Shown piece after piece: positions 44,966 to 54,046 of a stretch of 64,000 nucleotides of DNA. Under the pieces are notes generated by a model. The model worked only from the letters and a program-made list of their open reading frames with translations. It did not search any database and was not told the DNA's origin. A program made the translations under genes and the position numbers. Position 1 is the first letter of the stretch. Each line of letters begins with the position of its first letter. Source of the DNA: Pseudomonas fluorescens (lineage in GTDB: Bacteria > Pseudomonadota > Gammaproteobacteria > Pseudomonadales > Pseudomonadaceae); contig NZ_LR134318.1 of assembly GCF_900636825.1 (NCBI RefSeq), forward strand, positions 2,575,501-2,639,500, given 5' to 3'.

Positions 44966-45712
44966 TCAGGGCCTGTAGAGGTGCGCATGCCCCGCGCGAT
45001 ATAACGAGGACTCGCTGAACACCTCGCTTCCCAACACCCGCCCCACCAGGATCAGCGCCGTGCGCCGAAATCCTTTGGCCTCGACCTTCTCGGCGATATC
45101 CGCCAGCGTACCCACCGCCCAATCCTGATCCGGCCACGTCGCTCGGTGGATCACTGCAATCGGGCAGTCGGCGCCGTAATGCGGCAGCAGTTCAGCCACA
45201 ATCTTTTGCAGATGATTGACGCCCAGGTGAATCGCCATGGTCGCGCGGTGCTGGGCGAGGCTGGCGAGTTCCTCACCGGCAGGCATTGCGGTTTTGTCGG
45301 CGTAACGCGTCAGAATCACGCTCTGCGAGACGTCCGGCAGCGTCAGTTCGGCGCCCAGCAGCGCGGCGCATGCTGCGGTGGCGGTAACCCCCGGAATGAT
45401 TTCGAAGGCAATTGCGCGCTCACGCAAATGGCGAATCTGTTCGCCAATCGCGCCATACAGGCTCGGATCCCCCGAATGCACCCGCGCTACGTCCTGCCCC
45501 TTGGCATCGGCCGCTGCAATCAGGTCGATGATCTGTTCCAGATGCAGTTCAGCGCTATTAACCACTGTTTCCGCCTGATGACCTTCGAGCACGGCTTCCG
45601 GCACCAGCGAGCCGGCGTAAATGATCACCGGGCATTGGCGGATCAACCGCTGGCCCTTTACGGTAATCAGTTCGGGGTCGCCGGGGCCGGCGCCGATGAA
45701 GTAAACGGTCAT
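44966..45712 (-). CDS. cobM: Precorrin-4 C11-methyltransferase
   Basis: A 248-residue SAM-dependent tetrapyrrole methylase acting at C-11 in the aerobic B12 pathway. Motifs include the N-terminal VYFIGAGPGDPELITVKGQR, CPVIIYAGSLVPEAVL typical of CobM/CbiF, the SAM-binding VARVHSGDPSLYGAIGEQ and EIIPGVTATAACAALLG. ATG 45712 is the natural family start. It lies 79 bases after cobE on the same strand and is probably co-transcribed with cbtB-cbtA-cobE under the upstream cobalamin riboswitch. Confidence 0.93.
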   Translation of the reverse strand: MTVYFIGAGPGDPELITVKGQRLIRQCPVIIYAGSLVPEAVLEGHQAETVVNSAELHLEQIIDLIAAADAKGQDVARVHSGDPSLYGAIGEQIRHLRERAIAFEIIPGVTATAACAALLGAELTLPDVSQSVILTRYADKTAMPAGEELASLAQHRATMAIHLGVNHLQKIVAELLPHYGADCPIAVIHRATWPDQDWAVGTLADIAEKVEAKGFRRTALILVGRVLGSEVFSESSLYRAGHAHLYRP

Positions 45713-45791
45713 TGTCCAATCCTGTAAAAAAAGGCGCAGCAGCACTTCAAATGAAGTTTGCTCATGTTCAGTAGCGGGAATTTTCCGGATT

Positions 45792-46205
45792 TTATGCGGC
45801 ACCGGCCAATGCCAGCGTGGCCTGAGCGTATTTTTGCCGAGAAATCAGCAACTTTGCCGGGGCCTGGATCAGCTGCTCAGCCAGTGCCAGGGCTGCGCTT
45901 TCAGCGACGCCATAGCAACCGGTGCGCTCGTAAGCGATTTGCGAGTGGTGACTGAGCCGCTGTTCATAAGCGGCCAGCTCTGCGCTGGTGAAATACAGCA
46001 ACGGCAGGGCCAATTGCGCCGCAAGTTCGTGCAGACCGGGCTCATCTCGCTTGAGATCGATGCTCGCTAACGCTTTGATCGCTTTGAGCTCGATACGATG
46101 AGCCTGCAACACCTGATCGAGCAACGCGCGCAGCGTGCTGGCGGGGCAGCCGCGCTGGCAACCCAGGCCGACCACCACGCTCGGCGCTGCGCTGTCATCG
46201 ATCAT
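45792..46205 (-). CDS. cobE: Cobalamin biosynthesis protein CobE (CbiG C-terminal-like)
   Basis: A 137-residue protein matching the CobE/CbiG C-terminal domain: VVVGLGCQRGCPASTLRALL, IKALASIDLKRDEPGLHELA, LPLLYFTSAELAAYE and CYGVAESAALALA. In the aerobic pathway CobE is associated with the ring-contraction and methylation steps; its exact reaction is not settled. ATG 46205 overlaps the cbtA stop by four bases, giving coupled translation. Confidence 0.88.
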   Translation of the reverse strand: MIDDSAAPSVVVGLGCQRGCPASTLRALLDQVLQAHRIELKAIKALASIDLKRDEPGLHELAAQLALPLLYFTSAELAAYEQRLSHHSQIAYERTGCYGVAESAALALAEQLIQAPAKLLISRQKYAQATLALAGAA

Positions 46206-46903
46206 GCGTGGTATTGCCCTGCGCTTTTGCGGCGGAACAACCAGGCGCTGATCAGGCCCAAGGCCAGCCAGAACACCACGTTGGTCAACTGCGAAGCAAT
46301 CTTGAACTGGGTTTCCAGCGCCTCTGGCGCGAGCATCGAATGCACTTGTGGCTGCGGCGCGCCGATTATGTGGGGCACCGCGAGGATCGCCACCCCGAGG
46401 ATTTTCATCAACCAGTGACGGCCGAATGCGATCAGCGACAGACCGACAGCAGTCGACGCCGCTGTGCCGATCCACCACATCTGCCGTGAGGCCAGATCGG
46501 CGGCAGCGGTGCCCGGCAATTCAGGCGGCAGGCCAAAAGTTGGCGCGAGGACGAACGTGGCGTAACCGGCCAGACCCCACAGCAAACCCTGTGCGGTTCT
46601 GGTTGGCGCGCGCAACGTGTACAGACCCGCCAGCATCAAGGCGAAACCCACCGCCACCACCAGATTGCCGCCAGTGGTCGAGACCACGCGTTGCCAGCCG
46701 TTTTCCGGTTCCCAGGCGTCGCCATCATGAGTGTGCGCGGCAGTGCCGGCGGCGTGTTCATGGACTGCGGCCACCGGTTCGGCCTGTTCGTAGGTTTCTG
46801 CCTGAAGAATCAGAGGTGACACCCAGAAACTTTGCAGTAAAGTCAGCAGCAGGGCGGCCAGCAGGCCACTGAACCCTGCGGTTTGCGCGATACGCTTGAT
46901 CAT
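46202..46903 (-). CDS. cbtA: Cobalt transporter subunit CbtA
   Basis: A 233-residue membrane protein with about five hydrophobic spans (GFSGLLAALLLTLLQSFWV; LVVAVGFALMLAGLYTL; LLWGLAGYATFVLAP). A His-rich external loop (VHEHAAGTAAHTHDGD) could capture cobalt. The family is predicted, mainly from B12-riboswitch association, to import cobalt with CbtB. ATG 46903 lies 11 bases after cbtB. The gene order cbtB-cbtA-cobE-cobM ties metal entry to corrin synthesis. Confidence 0.9.
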   Translation of the reverse strand: MIKRIAQTAGFSGLLAALLLTLLQSFWVSPLILQAETYEQAEPVAAVHEHAAGTAAHTHDGDAWEPENGWQRVVSTTGGNLVVAVGFALMLAGLYTLRAPTRTAQGLLWGLAGYATFVLAPTFGLPPELPGTAAADLASRQMWWIGTAASTAVGLSLIAFGRHWLMKILGVAILAVPHIIGAPQPQVHSMLAPEALETQFKIASQLTNVVFWLALGLISAWLFRRKSAGQYHA

Positions 46904-46914
46904 GTCGGTAGCTC

Positions 46915-47112
46915 TCAATGGCACGGAAACGCGGCGCTGTGGCGGGTATCGTGAGCAGCGTTGTGCACCGCTTCGATGTGCGAGAAGCCGGCGAAGTAGA
47001 CGAGGCTGGCGCCGAGGATTGACGCAAGAACGGCGGCGGTCAGACGTTGGCTCAGTGTGGCGGTGCTGGCGATTTTGTCCGTGTTGCTGCCGGTGCTGGT
47101 GATGATCGACAT
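46915..47112 (-). CDS. cbtB: Cobalt transporter subunit CbtB
   Basis: A 65-residue membrane protein with one transmembrane helix (LTAAVLASILGASLVYFAGF) and the family's C-terminal metal-binding-type tail HNAAHDTRHSAAFPCH. AGAGGG lies 7 bases before ATG 47112. First gene of the operon; a cobalamin riboswitch begins about 140 bases upstream. Partner of CbtA. Confidence 0.92.
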   Translation of the reverse strand: MSIITSTGSNTDKIASTATLSQRLTAAVLASILGASLVYFAGFSHIEAVHNAAHDTRHSAAFPCH

Positions 47113-47247
47113 GGCGCTTCCCTCTGGAATGTCAGCGGGCGGCAGAGAGCGCATGAAAAACCCCTGCGAGTCGCGCGCGCAGAGGTTCGAACAGCGCCCG
47201 CCCACCGCGGGTTCGTTATGTTCAGCAACGCATGATGCGTGCTGTGT

Positions 47248-47455
47248 GTTGCGGGCCGGTCTCCGGGCTCACGAGGGGTTGGCATCAGGCCGACCTGCAA
47301 GCATCACCTTCCCATGCCGGATTGGCACAGTGGTTTTGATGCTTCGCTCGCTTACCGTTGCGGGGGCAGCACCGGACTGACATGGCTTTGAGTAAAGCAC
47401 ATGATTCACCGGTTTCCCGTTTCACCCTGTGAAGGGCACCCGTAACAAGTTGCGT
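47248..47455 (-). promoter_or_regulatory. Cobalamin riboswitch controlling cbtB-cbtA-cobE-cobM
   Basis: Read on the minus strand, the segment shows the AdoCbl riboswitch core in order: GGGTGCCCTTCACAGGGTG, GGGAAACCGGTG, CAGTCCGGTGCTGCCCCCGC followed by AACGGTAA, and near the 3' end the B12 box as GAGCCCGGAGACCGGCCCGC. It lies between the start of cbtB and the oppositely oriented second riboswitch. High B12 is expected to shut the operon. Confidence 0.92.
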
Positions 47456-47554
47456 AGGAGAGCATGGGGGTGGGTTGGAGTCAATTTTTCGGGTTGGGAT
47501 GGGTCGCTTGTCCTTATGCGCCCCAATCCAAACGTTGACCCCTAAGCAAGCCAT

Positions 47555-47760
47555 GCGTAGCCTTGCGCTTTCGAGGTTCTTCGGTAATTGCCGAAGCTAA
47601 GAAGGGAACGCGGTCAATGCCGCGGCTGCCCCCGCAACTGTGAACGGTGATGTTCGCTGCCACGCCACTGCCAGCTCGATCGACGAGCCAGCGGGAAGGC
47701 GCAGCGAATGCCAGGCCCAGCGCCTGAAAGCCGTCAGCCAGGAGACCTGCCTCGTCACAG
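47555..47760 (+). promoter_or_regulatory. Cobalamin riboswitch controlling cobW-cobN
   Basis: On the plus strand: TTCGAGGTTCTTCGG at the 5' side, AAGGGAACGCGGTC, the core GGCTGCCCCCGCAACTGTGA and a clear B12 box GTCAGCCAGGAGACCTGCCT (about 47734-47753). The cobW start is about 108 bases downstream. It faces away from the cbtB riboswitch with only about 100 bases between them. Confidence 0.95.
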
Positions 47761-47867
47761 ATTCTCACTACAACCGGGCGGGGTGATCCGGTGGCGAACG
47801 CTTCCGGCGCGCATGCGCGTTGCCGGTTCTCGTCCCGTATGCCCGCCGCTTGCCAAAGGGCATACCG

Positions 47868-48941
47868 ATGAAAACACTGGCCAAACTCCCCGTCACCATC
47901 GTCACCGGCTTCCTCGGTTCGGGCAAAACCACGTTGCTGCGGCACATGCTCGACAACGCTCAGGGCCGGCGTATTGCGGTGATCGTCAATGAGTTCGGCG
48001 AGTTGGGCATCGACGGTGAAATCCTCAAGCAATGCACCATCGGCTGCACCGAAGAAGAAGCCACCGGCCGCGTTTACGAACTGGCCAATGGCTGCCTGTG
48101 CTGCACCGTTCAGGAAGAGTTTTTCCCGGTGATGCGCGAATTGGTCGCCCGTCGCGGCGATCTCGACCACATCCTCATCGAAACCTCGGGCCTGGCCCTG
48201 CCAAAACCGTTGGTGCAAGCATTCCAATGGCCGGAAATCCGTAGCGCCTGCACAGTTGATGCGGTGATCACCGTAGTCGACAGCCCGGCCGTGGCCGCCG
48301 GCACGTTCGCGGCGTTTCCGGATCAGGTCGATGCGCAACGCAAACTCGACCCGAACCTGGATCACGAATCGCCTTTGCACGAACTGTTCGCCGACCAACT
48401 GGCCAGCGCCGACCTCGTCATCCTCAACAAGGCCGACCAGACCAGCGCGCAAGACCTCGCTCGTGTGCGTCTGGAAGTTGCCGAAGAATTGCCGCCAGCA
48501 GTAAAGATCATCGAGGCGAGCAACGGTCGCGTGCCGCTGGACGTGCTGATCGGGCTTGGCGCCGGTTCCGAAGAGCACATCGACAGCCGCCACAGCCATC
48601 ACGATCATCACCACGGTGAAGGCGATGACGATCACGATGACCATGATCACGACGCCTTCGACTCAATCTCCATCGAACTGCCGCAAGCCGACGAAAGCCT
48701 GTTGCTCGATGCACTGACGCAACTGGTGGTCAAGCACGGCATCCTGCGGGTGAAGGGTTTCGCTGCGATTCCAAACAAGCCGATGCGCCTGTTGATCCAC
48801 GGTGTCGGCACGCGTTTCGACAAACACTTCGACCGCCAGTGGGGCGCCGACGAGGCGCGCGTTACGCGTCTGGTGTTGATCGGTCAGGAACTCGATGCCG
48901 CGCAACTCGAAGCGCAGCTGCGCGCCGCGCTCAGCGTTTAA
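47868..48941 (+). CDS. cobW: GTPase/metallochaperone CobW
   Basis: A 357-residue COG0523 GTPase. Walker A is GFLGSGKTT (14-22), the metal-binding CxCC motif is C76-L-C-C79 in ELANGCLCCTV, Walker B lies in ILIETSGLALP and the base-recognition motif is LNKAD. A His/Asp-rich stretch (237-262; RHSHHDHHHGEGDDDHDD) probably holds metal for the chelatase. The C-terminal CobW_C domain follows. CobW is thought to deliver cobalt to CobNST. ATG 47868 has AAGGG upstream. cobN starts 3 bases after its stop. Confidence 0.95.
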   Translation: MKTLAKLPVTIVTGFLGSGKTTLLRHMLDNAQGRRIAVIVNEFGELGIDGEILKQCTIGCTEEEATGRVYELANGCLCCTVQEEFFPVMRELVARRGDLDHILIETSGLALPKPLVQAFQWPEIRSACTVDAVITVVDSPAVAAGTFAAFPDQVDAQRKLDPNLDHESPLHELFADQLASADLVILNKADQTSAQDLARVRLEVAEELPPAVKIIEASNGRVPLDVLIGLGAGSEEHIDSRHSHHDHHHGEGDDDHDDHDHDAFDSISIELPQADESLLLDALTQLVVKHGILRVKGFAAIPNKPMRLLIHGVGTRFDKHFDRQWGADEARVTRLVLIGQELDAAQLEAQLRAALSV

Positions 48942-48944
48942 GCC

Positions 48945-51900
48945 ATGCACCTGCTCAGGACCCAGCCAGGCGGTTTCGTCTCGGATGACAACATTGCCGA
49001 CCTCGGCCAGACCCCCGCCGAGCTGGTGATCCTGTGCAGTGGCGATTCCAGCCTGGCGTTGCTTGCCGAAGCGGCGCAGCAGTTGCCGGAGGATTATCCG
49101 AGTGTGCGTCTGGCCAATCCGATGCAGGTGCAAAACCACGCTTCGGTCGATCTGTACGTCGATGAGGTGCTGCGCCACGCCAAGCTGATTCTGATTTCCT
49201 TGCACGGCGGAGTTGCCTACTGGCGCTACGGCGTCGAACGGCTGGTCGAGTTGTCCGAGCGCGGCGTGCAAGTGATTTTGGTGCCGGGCGACGACCGCCC
49301 CGACCCGGAACTCAGCGACTTGAGCACCGTCAATGCTGAGGATCGCGACCGTCTCTGGCAATTCTTGCGTCAGGGCGGGATGGGCAACGCGCTGGATTTC
49401 TTCCATTGCCTCGCTAGCCGCTGGCTCGGGCGCGATTACGCCTGGAGTGAGCCGCAAACGCTGCCGCGAACAGCGATTTACCATCCGCGCAAACCCACCG
49501 CCGCGTTGAGTGACTGGCAAGCCGAATGGCTGCCCGAAAGCCCGGTCGCAGCGGTGCTGTTTTATCGCTCCCATCTGCAAGCGGCGAACACGGCTTTCAT
49601 TGATGTGTTCTGCCAGCGCTTGCAGGCGGCGGGGCTCAATCCCTTGCCGATCGCCGTGGCCAGCCTCAAGGAACCCGGTTGTCTGTCAGTCGTCGAGGAT
49701 TGGCTGGATGAAGTCGAGGCCGGGGTGATCCTCAACACCACGGGCTTCGCCCAATCCAGTCCGGAAGCGCCGCATCTGCGCCCGTTTCGCCGCAACATTC
49801 CGGTGATCCAGGCGATTTGCGCCCAGGACAACGAGCCCGGCTGGCGTGCCAGCGAGCAAGGCCTTGGGCCACGGGATCTGGCGATGCACATTGCCTTGCC
49901 GGAACTCGACGGGCGCATCATCAGCCGCCCGATCAGCTTCAAGGATCTGGCCTGGCGCAGCGAGCGCAGTCAGTCCGATGTGGTTTGCTACCGGGCGCAG
50001 CCCGAGCGCATGGATTTCGTCGCGCAACTGGCACGCCGCTGGATCGATCTGGCGCGAGTGCCGAACGGCGAAAAACGCGTTGCGCTGATTCTCGCCAACT
50101 ACCCGACCCGTGACGGGCGCATCGGCAACGGCGTCGGCCTCGATACGCCAGCGGCCGCGCTGAATATTCTGCGCGCGTTGCAGGCTGAGGGTTACCCGGT
50201 CGCGGCAGAGCTGCCGGACAGCGGCACGCAGTTGATTAAGCAACTGCTCGGTGGTGTCAGCAATGATCTCGACACGATGGATCAGCGTCCCTGCCAGCAA
50301 AGCCTGGCGATGGACGAATATCTGGCGATGTTTGACGCGCTGCCCGAAGCCAATCGCGCTGCTGTCGTCGAGCGCTGGGGGTCGCCGCAAACCGATCCGA
50401 TGTGCCGCAACGGGCGAATGATGATCGCCGGCTTGCGCCTCGGCCTGACCTTCGTCGGCATTCAACCGGCGCGGGGATATCAGGTTGACCCGAGCGCGGT
50501 CTATCACGACCCGGACCTGGTGCCGCCGCACGGTTATCTGGCGTTCTATTTCTGGTTGCGCAAGACCTACGGCGCGCACGCCGTGATCCACGTCGGCAAG
50601 CACGGCAACCTCGAATGGTTGCCGGGCAAAGGCGTCGGGCTCTCGGAAAACTGCTGGCCGGACGCGCTGCTCGGGCCATTGCCGAATATCTATCCGTTTA
50701 TCGTCAACGATCCGGGCGAGGGCGCCCAAGCCAAACGGCGCACGCAAGCGGTGATCATCGATCACCTGATGCCGCCGCTGACCCGCGCCGAAACCTACGG
50801 CCCGCTGCGCAATCTGGAACTGCTGGCCGACGAATATTACGAAGCGCAGTTGCTGGACCCACGGCGCGCCCGAGAGCTGCAGCGCGACATCCTGCAATTG
50901 GTGCGTGAGACCCAGATCGACCGTGAGCTGCAACTCGACGCTGCGCTGGACAGCGATGCGGACGCGGCGATCTGGTTGCCGCGCCTCGACACCTATTTAT
51001 GCGATCTCAAGGAATCGCAGATTCGCGATGGCCTGCATATTTTCGGTGAGTCGCCGAGCGGGCGACTGCGCGTTGATACGTTGTTGGCGTTGCTGCGCAT
51101 TCCACGCGGAGACGGGAAGGGCGCGCAGTCGAGTCTGCTGCGTGCGCTGGCCAAAGCATTCGAACTCGGATTTGATCCGCTCGACTGTGCGCTGGCCGAA
51201 CCATGGCCAGGCCCACGCCCCGAAGCGCTGCAATCACAAAGCGACGAGTCCTGGCGCACCGCCGGCGACACCCGCGAACGCCTCGAACTCTACGCCGCAA
51301 CCCTAATCTCCCAAACACTGCAAATCCCCTGTAGGAGTGAGCCTGCTCGCGAAAGCGGAGTGTCAGCCACCATTGATTCAACAGACATATCGCCTTCGCG
51401 AGCAGGCTCACTCCTACAGGAACCGGGGTGGGCTGAAGTCAACTCGATCATCGACCATCTGCGTGAAGTCGTCGCCCCGCGCCTGGATGCCTGCGGCCCG
51501 GCCGAAATGCGCGGTCTGCTCGATGCCCTCAGCGGCCGTTTCGTGCCCGCCGGCCCGAGCGGCGCGCCCAGTCGCGGCCGCCTCGACGTGCTGCCCACCG
51601 GGCGCAATTTCTACTCCGTGGACGTGCGCAATCTGCCCACCACCACCGCGTGGCGCATCGGCTTTCAGTCGGCGACGTTGATTCTCGAGCGACACCTGCA
51701 GGACCACGGCGATCATCTGCGTCAGCTCGGCCTGTCGGTTTGGGGAACAGCCACCATGCGCACCGGCGGCGACGATATCGCTCAGGCCATGGCCCTGATG
51801 GGCGTGCGCCCGGTGTGGGCCACCGGCAGTCAGCGCGTGGATGATTTCGAGATTTTGCCGCTGAGCCTGCTGGACCGTCCGCGAGTGGATGTCACGCTGC

Positions 51901-52793
51901 GTGTTTCCGGATTCTTTCGCGATGCCTTCGCCAATCTGATCCGTCTGTTCGATGCCGCCGTGCAAGCGGTGGCCGCACTCGACGAACCGGACGATCTCAA
52001 CCCCTTAGCCGCCAAGGTACGCGCCGAACGCGAGGCGCTGCTGCAATCTGGCCTCGATGAAGACACTGCGCGTCGTCAGGCCGGCTGGCGTATTTTCGGC
52101 GCCAAACCCGGTGCTTACGGGGCCGGTGTGCAAGGTGCGATCGACGGACGCTTGTGGCAGAGCCGCGAGGATCTTGCCGAGGTCTATCTGAATTGGGGCG
52201 CCTATGCCTATGGCGGTTCCGACGAGGGCACAGCCGCCCGCCAGCAACTGGTGCAGCGTCTGAGCCAGGTGCAAGCGGTACTGCAGAATCAGGACAATCG
52301 TGAGCACGACTTGCTCGATTCCAACGACTATTACCAATTCCAGGGCGGCATGCTGGCCGCGGTCGAGAGCCTGCGCGGCGAAGCGGCGGCGAGTTATCAC
52401 GGCGATCACAGCCAGCCGGATCTGCCGAGGATTCGCACACTCAAGGAAGAACTCAACCGGGTCATTCGCTCGCGGGCAGCCAATCCGAAATGGATCGACG
52501 GGGTCAAGCGTCACGGCTATAAAGGCGCGTTCGAGATGGCGGCGACGGTCGATAATGTGTTCGCGTTCGATGCCACCACGCAGTTGATCGACGATCACCA
52601 GTACGCGTTGCTGGCCGATGCTTATCTGCTGGATCCGGCCACCCGAGAGTTTGTCCGCGAACATAACCCGCACGCCTTGCGCGACATGACCGAGCGCATG
52701 CTCGAAGCACAGCAGCGTGGTATGTGGCAGGAACCGGGGGCATATAAAGAAGCGCTGGAGAATTTGCTGTTGGATATCGAAGAAGATATGTAG
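48945..52793 (+). CDS. cobN: Cobaltochelatase large subunit CobN with an in-frame REP insertion
   Basis: A 1282-residue CobN, the subunit that binds hydrogenobyrinic acid a,c-diamide and inserts cobalt. Conserved CobN/BchH text includes GVGLDTPAAALNILRALQAEGYPV, YHDPDLVPPHGYLAFYFWLR, AVIHVGKHGNLEWLPGKGVGLSE and GRNFYSVDVRNLPT. Residues about 795-826 (CRSEPARESG ... SRAGSLLQEP) are encoded by a complete REP doublet at 51329-51420; the frame stays open on both sides. The insertion sits in a variable linker before NSIIDHLREVVAPRLDAC, so the enzyme may still work. The operon continues with a chelatase ATPase and a VWA protein. Confidence 0.93.
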   Translation: MHLLRTQPGGFVSDDNIADLGQTPAELVILCSGDSSLALLAEAAQQLPEDYPSVRLANPMQVQNHASVDLYVDEVLRHAKLILISLHGGVAYWRYGVERLVELSERGVQVILVPGDDRPDPELSDLSTVNAEDRDRLWQFLRQGGMGNALDFFHCLASRWLGRDYAWSEPQTLPRTAIYHPRKPTAALSDWQAEWLPESPVAAVLFYRSHLQAANTAFIDVFCQRLQAAGLNPLPIAVASLKEPGCLSVVEDWLDEVEAGVILNTTGFAQSSPEAPHLRPFRRNIPVIQAICAQDNEPGWRASEQGLGPRDLAMHIALPELDGRIISRPISFKDLAWRSERSQSDVVCYRAQPERMDFVAQLARRWIDLARVPNGEKRVALILANYPTRDGRIGNGVGLDTPAAALNILRALQAEGYPVAAELPDSGTQLIKQLLGGVSNDLDTMDQRPCQQSLAMDEYLAMFDALPEANRAAVVERWGSPQTDPMCRNGRMMIAGLRLGLTFVGIQPARGYQVDPSAVYHDPDLVPPHGYLAFYFWLRKTYGAHAVIHVGKHGNLEWLPGKGVGLSENCWPDALLGPLPNIYPFIVNDPGEGAQAKRRTQAVIIDHLMPPLTRAETYGPLRNLELLADEYYEAQLLDPRRARELQRDILQLVRETQIDRELQLDAALDSDADAAIWLPRLDTYLCDLKESQIRDGLHIFGESPSGRLRVDTLLALLRIPRGDGKGAQSSLLRALAKAFELGFDPLDCALAEPWPGPRPEALQSQSDESWRTAGDTRERLELYAATLISQTLQIPCRSEPARESGVSATIDSTDISPSRAGSLLQEPGWAEVNSIIDHLREVVAPRLDACGPAEMRGLLDALSGRFVPAGPSGAPSRGRLDVLPTGRNFYSVDVRNLPTTTAWRIGFQSATLILERHLQDHGDHLRQLGLSVWGTATMRTGGDDIAQAMALMGVRPVWATGSQRVDDFEILPLSLLDRPRVDVTLRVSGFFRDAFANLIRLFDAAVQAVAALDEPDDLNPLAAKVRAEREALLQSGLDEDTARRQAGWRIFGAKPGAYGAGVQGAIDGRLWQSREDLAEVYLNWGAYAYGGSDEGTAARQQLVQRLSQVQAVLQNQDNREHDLLDSNDYYQFQGGMLAAVESLRGEAAASYHGDHSQPDLPRIRTLKEELNRVIRSRAANPKWIDGVKRHGYKGAFEMAATVDNVFAFDATTQLIDDHQYALLADAYLLDPATREFVREHNPHALRDMTERMLEAQQRGMWQEPGAYKEALENLLLDIEEDM
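51329..51420. repeat. REP doublet inside the cobN coding sequence
   Basis: Near-perfect inverted arms CTGTAGGAGTGAGCCTGCTC + GCGAAAG and CGCCTTCGCGAGCAGGCTCA + CTCCTACAG, with about 35 bases between. It belongs to the same GAGCCTGCTCGCGAAGGCGG family as the inner element at 33570. All other doublets in the window are intergenic. Confidence 0.92.
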
Positions 52794-52811
52794 CGTCCTT
52801 GGAAAAAGCAT

Positions 52812-52972
52812 CCCCTCACCCCAGCCCTCTCCCCAAGGGGGCGAGGGTGAAAGGGAGCAGATTTGCGCGCAGTTTCAAATTGAAGGCAACTCGATGGATC
52901 GGCCGACGGAATTTGTAAAAGCACCCCGGTCAGTTCCCTCTCCCGTGGGAGAGGGCTAGGGTGAGGGCCCCC
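52812..52972. repeat. Inverted repeat pair, CCCTCACCCCAGCCCTCTCC family
   Basis: The left copy CCCTCACCCCAGCCCTCTCC and right inverted copy GGGAGAGGGCTAGGGTGAGG bracket about 110 bases in the 231-base gap between cobN and the chelatase ATPase gene. Both copies also contain a short internal hairpin (CTCCCC AAGG GGGCGAG; CTCTCCCGTGGGAGAG). Confidence 0.8.
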
Positions 52973-53024
52973 CACTGACACACCTCAACGCCAAGCCACC
53001 CAGGACCACGATAGAGAAACCCCG

Positions 53025-54026
53025 ATGACCGACACCCCACATTTCCCGCTGTCCGCCGTGGTCGGCGCCGATGATTTGAAGCTCGCTTTGTGCCTCACCG
53101 CCATCGACCCGAAAATCGGCGGCGTGCTCATTGAAGGCCCGCGTGGCATGGCCAAGTCCACGCTCGCCCGAGGCCTGGCGGATCTGCTTGCCAGTGGTCA
53201 GTTCGTCACATTGCCATTGGGCGCCACCGAAGAACGTCTGGTCGGCACGCTGGATCTCGACGCCGCGCTGAGCGAGGGTCGCGCACAGTTTTCTCCCGGT
53301 GTGCTGGCCAAAGCCGACGGCGGCGTGCTCTATGTCGATGAAGTCAATTTGTTGCCCGATCATCTGGTGGATCTGCTGCTTGATGTCGCCGCCAGCGGCA
53401 CCAACCTGATCGAGCGTGACGGCATCTCCCATCGGCACTCGGCGAAGTTCGTGCTGATCGGCACGATGAACCCGGAAGAGGGCGAATTGCGTCCGCAATT
53501 GCTCGACCGTTTCGGTTTGAACGTGGCGCTGGACGGCCACACGGCGCCAACCGAACGCGGACGGATCATCCGGCGGCGCCTGGATTTCGACAGCGATCCG
53601 CGTGCGTTCTGTGCGCAATGGGAAACCCGACAGCACGCCCTGCGTGAGCGTTGCGAAACCGCGCGCAACGCTCTGGCGGATATTCCGCTGGACGACAGTG
53701 CGCTGGCGCAGATCACCGAGCGCTGTTTCGCTGCCGGGGTGGATGGCTTGCGCGCGGATCTGGTCTGGTTGCGCGCTGCCCGTGCACACGCCGCATGGCG
53801 GGGCGCGCCGGCGATCACCGAAGAAGACATCAACGCCGTGGCCGACTTCGCCCTGCGTCACCGTCGCCGTGAACCAGCGCCGCCCAGCCCGCAATCGCCT
53901 GCGCAGTCACCTTCCGGCGGCCAGTCCGAGCCGAGCGCAGGGCAAGGGCAGTGGGGCGACATGCCGGCGCCCGCAGTGGCGACCGGCAGCCGCCGTGAAG
54001 TCCCCGCCTGGCCAAAAAAGCCTTAG
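53025..54026 (+). CDS. Magnesium-chelatase-type AAA+ ATPase (ChlI/BchI-like), probable cobaltochelatase ATPase
   Basis: A 333-residue AAA+ protein. Walker A is GPRGMAKST (38-46), followed by LPLGATEERLVGTLDL, Walker B in GGVLYVDEVNLLPDHLVD and the sensor/arginine region LIGTMNPEEGELRPQLLDRFGL, all of the ChlI/BchI type. A low-complexity Pro/Ser/Gln tail (290-333) ends the protein. Located after cobN, it most likely energises cobalt insertion in place of CobS. It is followed by a VWA-domain gene, matching a split ChlI/ChlD pair. ATG 53025; the repeat pair upstream may tune expression relative to cobN. Confidence 0.88.
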   Translation: MTDTPHFPLSAVVGADDLKLALCLTAIDPKIGGVLIEGPRGMAKSTLARGLADLLASGQFVTLPLGATEERLVGTLDLDAALSEGRAQFSPGVLAKADGGVLYVDEVNLLPDHLVDLLLDVAASGTNLIERDGISHRHSAKFVLIGTMNPEEGELRPQLLDRFGLNVALDGHTAPTERGRIIRRRLDFDSDPRAFCAQWETRQHALRERCETARNALADIPLDDSALAQITERCFAAGVDGLRADLVWLRAARAHAAWRGAPAITEEDINAVADFALRHRRREPAPPSPQSPAQSPSGGQSEPSAGQGQWGDMPAPAVATGSRREVPAWPKKP

Positions 54027-54046
54027 GCATTCGCCCCCGATCCGAC

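Noticed and set aside
52812..52972. Insertion sequence remnant between cobN and the chelatase ATPase
   Set aside because: There is only an inverted pair of a short palindromic repeat; no transposase fragment or target duplication is visible.
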